64,000 nucleotides of DNA from Sipunculus nudus (lineage: Eukaryota > Annelida > Sipuncula > Golfingiida > Sipunculidae), in assembly GCA_026874595.1 (NCBI GenBank), contig CM049310.1, positions 44,237,058 to 44,301,057 on the forward strand. Reading direction: 5' to 3'. The notes under the pieces are model-generated. The model saw nothing but the letters and a program-made list of their open reading frames with translations. It was not told where the DNA came from and did not search any database. Below are positions 60,701 through 64,000 of the stretch, in pieces (positions within the stretch are counted from its first letter, which is position 1; every line of letters starts with the position of its first letter). A program made the translations under genes and the position numbers.

Positions 60701-61940
60701 ATTACCTGTAATTTCAATTATTTGTGACTTGTACAAGATTTATAAAGTGACCTTTTTGTGCCCCATGGCCAAAGGCTTTTATTTAATTTTAATTTTAGAA
60801 TGGCTAGGTTTTCTTGGAGTTAGTCTGGATCCTGGAAACAAAGAACATTTTTTAGGCCTTACTGAATTAACAAAACAAGAGACTATAATATTGTGAAATA
60901 AAAGTTTTTTTCGAGAAAGACTGGTCTTCAGTTGATTTAATTATAGTGATTATATATATAACTTAAGTTCAATGCAGAGTCACACAGAATAATCATGAAT
61001 TGCACTGTCCAAACATCTTTTTATATTCATATTTATATTGTTATGATATGATCAATACATGATATTTTGAATTTTGCTCAGTGCTAAATATCAATATTTC
61101 CCATTATATAGAGAATAAGTGCTGGCTAAAGTGTTTCTGAAATGGCTAAAGAAGATTCCTGTTGGCTAAAATTTTGGCTAAAGATTTTTTGGAAGCAGGG
61201 CGAGCCCTGATTATGTATACTGATCAGGACAATCTGAAAAAAAGCTCTGTTTTACTATGTACTGAGAGTAAATCACACTTAAAATATTTACAGTACTGTA
61301 CACATAACATCAAATTATAGATTTTGTTTATCCCTTTCAGAAGTGAAAGAGTTAAAAAAAATAAATAAATTTAAAATGAATATTGAATCAAATATCTTGA
61401 TTTATCTTATTCAGTCTACGGTTTCATTACTTCAAAAATATGACGTTACCTCAGGAAATTTCATAAGTAAGAAACCTGTATTGACCTGAATTAATGTCTA
61501 AAAATGTGATAGATCTATAGAGTTCATGTTGAAAAATAGTCTTTAAATATTTTTTTAGAAAAAATAGTACTTTTTTTTAAACATTGAGGACATCTGGAAA
61601 ATTTAGAGGTGACACAGTGGGGGCAAAGGTCCCATGACATTCATCACTTAAATTTTTATTCGACTTTTTTAATATTCACTATTAGGGTCATTTCGTCTGA
61701 GGTGATATATGTTTAGTACGACCAATAATATTGCCGAACAGAGTTAAATCGTGACAACAACAAAGGGCACAACACATCATAACAGCTGTCACCTGAAAAT
61801 CCGACAGTGAATAAACCGTGATCACTTATAGCTTCGTTTGCTTTTGAAATGACAAAATTACAAAGCTTCTCTGCGACAACAGCGTCGCTTTCGAAGACGT
61901 TTATGAAGCGCTTGCCATGACACTCGGTGGGCGCAGCCAT
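48602..61940 (-). CDS. PGLS: 6-phosphogluconolactonase, 5 exons, complete
   Basis: Exons in transcription order: 61940-61793, 59857-59663, 51628-51486, 50749-50609, 48727-48602. They join in phase to 250 codons plus TAA, close to the human enzyme's 258. The enzyme hydrolyses 6-phosphogluconolactone to 6-phosphogluconate, step two of the cytosolic oxidative pentose phosphate pathway. Visible family motifs: [11 protein letters not shown] (residues 47-57), FFCDERH (74-80), [20 protein letters not shown] (141-160, with the Asp148/His150 active-site pair), [20 protein letters not shown], and LPAARV...WFLDQGA near the end. There is no signal peptide. The gene is stretched to 13.3 kb by an 8-kb intron 2 filled with minisatellites. 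It is head to head with CDC73. Odd: a 227-bp tandem duplication covers the exon 2 end. Confidence 0.95.
49969..50367. mobile_element. hAT-like MITE in PGLS intron 4
   Basis: Ends CAGGGCTTGACATT and AATGTCCAGCCCTG are inverted (one or two mismatches), flanked on both sides by AACAT (49964-49968, 50368-50372). Internal TTGCC/GGCAAGT words also appear inverted. It carries no transposase. Confidence 0.6.
50387..50563. mobile_element. Pogo/Tc1-mariner-type MITE in PGLS intron 4
   Basis: CAGTGAAACCTCAAAATTA at the left and TAGAGTTTTACTG at the right, bordered by TA on both sides. Internal AGGTGGT words as in the 29259-29437 copy. Confidence 0.55.
50609..50749 (-). CDS. PGLS: PGLS exon 4
   Basis: [20 protein letters not shown], then [10 protein letters not shown] and [13 protein letters not shown]. 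The SPKPPPxRxTLT block is diagnostic. Phase 0 at both ends. Confidence 0.95.
51060..51400. repeat. (CT)n-rich pyrimidine tract in PGLS intron 3
   Basis: Imperfect TCTC/TTTC run. Purine-rich on the transcribed strand of PGLS. Confidence 0.9.
51486..51628 (-). CDS. PGLS: PGLS exon 3 (active-site GPDGH)
   Basis: [16 protein letters not shown] and [18 protein letters not shown], ending PGHPLLE. Two acceptors 6 nt apart (TATCAG and TTTCAG) both keep the frame. The upstream one gives a Val that aligns with the family's PVEEA. Confidence 0.93.
51660..51843 (+). repeat. Family C fragment
   Basis: GTGAAATATTGACCAATTTGG, CAGTTTCAGGGGAGAAGA and CATGTAAAATCTAA follow the same order as 36868-36970. The sequence breaks off exactly at the MITE that follows. 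Confidence 0.6.
51844..52341. mobile_element. PIF/Harbinger-type MITE with TAA target duplication
   Basis: Terminal inverted repeats AGGGGCCTTTACACAG and CTGTGTAAAGGGGCCT (two mismatches when inverted), bordered by TAA at 51841-51843 and 52342-52344. A 3-bp TWA target duplication is the Harbinger habit. The insertion point matches a TAA inside the family C repeat. Confidence 0.6.
52535..53440 (+). repeat. 30-bp minisatellite, about 30 units
   Basis: Consensus CAGGTCTGTACATTAAAGAC followed by AAAACACCCC. Variants (CACCACAGG, CAGGTCAGGACATT, TATATTAAATAC) are arranged in higher-order blocks. The 53080-53240 and 53260-53420 stretches are near-identical five-to-six-unit blocks. Confidence 0.95.
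53441..56640. other. Non-coding part of PGLS intron 2
   Basis: AT-rich sequence. Short frames such as 54182-54451 lack family character. No RNA gene was recognised. Confidence 0.4.
56820..59241 (+). repeat. 37-bp minisatellite, about 65 units
   Basis: Consensus AGTGTTAATGTCACAGCCAG followed by GATCAGATCAGTCCACC. A few units are 34-36 bp. Variant words (GGACTAGGTCAG, TATCACAGCCTGGACC, TTATTAGTG) recur together, showing block duplication. Apparent proteins are frames rotating through a 37-base unit. Confidence 0.96.
59264..59717. repeat. 227-bp direct tandem duplication over the PGLS exon 2 end
   Basis: 59264-59490 and 59491-59717 are almost identical (one difference noticed: GACCTGTTCC versus GACGTGTTCC). 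On the - strand each copy holds the last 55 bases of exon 2, its donor CCAG|GTACTG, and about 170 bases of intron. Confidence 0.95.
59663..59857 (-). CDS. PGLS: PGLS exon 2
   Basis: Starts by completing SGGSLSKYL, contains [20 protein letters not shown], and ends PDTPGIP in phase 1. The upstream copy of the duplicated donor is chosen because it keeps the frame to exon 3. Confidence 0.93.
60269..61209. mobile_element. hAT-like non-autonomous element in PGLS intron 1
   Basis: Inverted ends CAGGGCTAGCCCTGC and GCAGGGCGAGCCCTG (one mismatch), bordered by ATTAT on both sides (60264-60268, 61210-61214). Each end is itself almost palindromic. Internal GGCTA/TGGCTAA words recur. No transposase. Confidence 0.6.
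61793..61940 (-). CDS. PGLS: PGLS exon 1
   Basis: [20 protein letters not shown] to GLFTVGFSG, phase 1. The start has A at -3 and G at +4. Confidence 0.93.
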
Positions 61941-62149
61941 CTTAAATTTAAATCAAGCTACTCTCGACAACCACATAGTTCCTTATTACATGTAATGATC
62001 CAATTACCACAAATTAGCAGAACATTTGGTTAAAATTATTTTTTATGTATGGAATATCTATCGTTATTATGTTTTTGTCTTTATTTAATAAGACGAGCAG
62101 TTGCAAAAACGTATTGAGATTATGTTAACACTACGATCTAGCAGGAATC
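61941..62149. promoter_or_regulatory. Shared PGLS/CDC73 bidirectional promoter region
   Basis: Only 209 bp separate the two divergent start codons, so both 5' UTRs and both core promoters must fit here unless there are non-coding first exons. No TATA box is convincing. The short ATTTAAATT near 61945 probably belongs to the PGLS leader. Confidence 0.65.
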
Positions 62150-62280
62150 ATGGCTGATGTTCTCACAGTCTTGCGCCAGTACAACATCAACAAACGAGAG
62201 ATATCTGAGAGAGATGATCAGGTCATATTCGGAGAATTCGCGTGGCCGAAGACCGCAAAAACAAATTTCCTTGCTTGGGG
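62150..62280 (+). CDS. CDC73: CDC73 exon 1
   Basis: [18 protein letters not shown] to TNFLAWG, phase 2, donor GTAAGC. Confidence 0.95.
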
Positions 62281-63898
62281 GTAAGCTGTACACGTTTATT
62301 TCAGTGTTTCGTACTTGCAAAATTTTGTTGAAATCAGCGCAGGTCCAGTGTGATCCACTGATTGTGTTGCCTGCTGTCAGTGTCATATCAAACATGTGTT
62401 TTTGTAAGTCTTTCATGTATTGTCCATACTGGACCTGTTGAGTTAATTAGTTGTTGTTGACGAATATGCATGGGTTTATACTCTGTAGTAAGTGTAAATC
62501 GCAGAATTTTATTGCTTTGTGTTAAATTGTAAACAAATTGTCTATCTGATTTGTTTTCCACACATTTCATAATTTTGTGAAATGCTCATTATAAACTTTT
62601 TATAAACATAGTGCTTGATCGTAAATTAGAAAAAGAATATTTAAATAATGACATTTACTTTACTGTATCATAATAAAACCAGTCTGCATGTATTATCTGT
62701 ATTATCTTTATGATTTATAGATATACATACAGGAATAATTCTATGTCACATGTATCAAACTTCCAAGTCATATCCTAATAATTGTATCAGGTAGGGGCAA
62801 ATGTCCAATGAACTATGTGCAAATACTGTACAAGTCTCCTAAAATTTTGTTGAGTTTTCAGCAAATGAAATATCTGCTTGGTGAATGTCATATTTGTGAA
62901 ACATTGTGATAATCCATATTTAAGGCAAATTGAGTTTTTTTTTAATATTAGAAGATTAGTACTAGTCTGCTAGACATATTTCTATATTTATTTGTTACAG
63001 AACTGGCAAAGATGGTCTCAACAAAGAATACTACACATTGGGTTGTATCCTCTTCTTACTGAAGAATGTCAACTTGCCTCATGCCCAGTATGTCAAGCAG
63101 GCCTCTGTGAGTCAGGTTTTTGTTGCACAAAACATTTGTTTTGACTTAAGGTCTCACCTCAAATGATAGTTCCTATATCTTGCATCATTGTTACATTTTG
63201 TGTATCCTTGATTATGAGGCTGTTTTTATTTTAACACTAATATTTTTGTTTTCATTTCCTTTGATACATTTAAATAAAACCAAGGTAACATTTAGAACTT
63301 TTGCGTAATACTTTAAGTTTAAATTATATTAATATTTAAGTGTTCAAATTATTTACACTCCAATTTCTTTGGCTGTCTCTGTAAAATTTTGAATATGGTT
63401 TTTATTTTATATTTGCTTGAAATATTTAAAAACTGATAAGTGCATATATCTAATTCAATTTTATATTCTTTGCAGTGCAATTCTTCTCATTTAATCAGTA
63501 TCTAGTATTTCATGTTTGGTAACATTACCTGGATGTGAACATTTTATCATGATTTCTAGTTCCTTAAGAAGTATATTTATAAAGATTTTTATACTTGGTG
63601 AACCTGATAATGATAAGATAATAAAAGAAGTGTAATGAAATCCAAAGGAAAATATTTTGACTTGTGACTCTGTTTAATGTAATCTTTAGATTATATTTGT
63701 GCACAGTGATTGTCGATTATGTAGCAGTATTTTCAGGATGTGAATGTAATTCCCCTCATTAACAGGTGGCTAACGTCCCAGTGGTACGTCGTCCAGACAG
63801 AAAGGATTTACTCAGTTATTTGAATGGAGAGACAGCAACATGCAGCAGCATCGACAAAAGTGCTCCCTTTGAAATTGCAGTTCAGAGACCAGCCCAGG
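62150..63898 (+). CDS. CDC73: CDC73/parafibromin, N-terminal exons 1-3 (runs off the window)
   Basis: Exons 62150-62280, 63001-63106 and 63766-63898 join in phase to the first 123 codons and a split codon. CDC73 is a subunit of the nuclear Paf1 complex, which travels with RNA polymerase II and promotes elongation and histone H2B ubiquitination. The match to parafibromin is strong along the whole piece: [60 protein letters not shown] and [10 protein letters not shown]. The start codon (ATCATGG) has A at -3 and G at +4. The C-terminal Ras-like domain and the rest lie beyond 64000. Confidence 0.96.
63001..63106 (+). CDS. CDC73: CDC73 exon 2
   Basis: [20 protein letters not shown] to YVKQAS, phase 0 end, donor GTGAGT. 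Confidence 0.95.
63766..63898 (+). CDS. CDC73: CDC73 exon 3
   Basis: [16 protein letters not shown] to IAVQRPAQ, phase 1 end, donor GTAATA. Confidence 0.93.
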
Positions 63899-64000
63899 GT
63901 AATAACATTAATGTTTATCTGCCAGACTAACGCTTTTTCAAAAAAAAAATTTGAAGCTAACATGAAAACCATAGTTTTGAGGTTTATGTCCCCAGACTAA

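Overview
This window is eukaryotic (metazoan) nuclear DNA. It is AT-rich, with intron-split genes that use GT-AG splice sites, long microsatellites, tandem arrays and many degraded transposons. Protein sequence and repeat style (tRNA-derived SINEs, GACGGACGG-tailed repeats, hAT, pogo and Harbinger MITEs) suggest a lophotrochozoan, most likely a mollusc such as a bivalve. That placement is an inference from style, not from a species marker.

Three genes can be reconstructed exon by exon. (1) An acid sphingomyelinase-like phosphodiesterase (SMPD1 type) lies on the + strand at 19251-33108. It has 11 coding exons and 606 codons, with a signal peptide, a saposin-B region, a metallophosphoesterase domain with all seven expected metal ligands, and a Cys-containing C-terminal tail. 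(2) 6-phosphogluconolactonase (PGLS) lies on the - strand at 48602-61940, with 5 exons and 250 codons, complete. (3) The first three coding exons of CDC73/parafibromin (Paf1 complex) lie on the + strand from 62150 and run off the right edge. PGLS and CDC73 are head to head with 209 bp between start codons, so they probably share a bidirectional promoter. The sphingomyelinase gene and PGLS converge on a 15.5-kb stretch made almost entirely of repeats.

Layout. 1-1111: a possible terminal exon of a gene entering from the left, then a SINE fragment and an LTR fragment. 3600-4450: duplicated AT-rich repeats with paired octamer motifs. 4860-5830: a decayed transposon-type Cys-rich protein on the - strand. 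6623-7418: a solo LTR with a 4-bp target duplication. 10371-12537: four copies of a ~540-bp satellite. 12878-14420: two SINEs. 16066-16532: a hAT-type MITE. 19251-33108: the sphingomyelinase gene, with tandem repeats beside several exon ends. 33600-47100: nested repeat families A, B and C, two of which carry the 12-bp palindrome GGTGGCGCCACC. 48602-61940: PGLS, whose introns hold a 30-bp and a 37-bp minisatellite and several MITEs. 62150-end: CDC73.

The three genes do not form a pathway: one is lysosomal or secreted lipid hydrolysis, one is the oxidative pentose phosphate pathway, and one is transcription elongation. The most unusual signal is structural. In two unrelated genes a short tandem duplication starts inside an exon and repeats the exon end together with its 5' splice site, in units (62 bp and 227 bp) that are not multiples of three. 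Using a duplicated donor would therefore break the reading frame. I found no prokaryote-type or defence-type gene system in the window.
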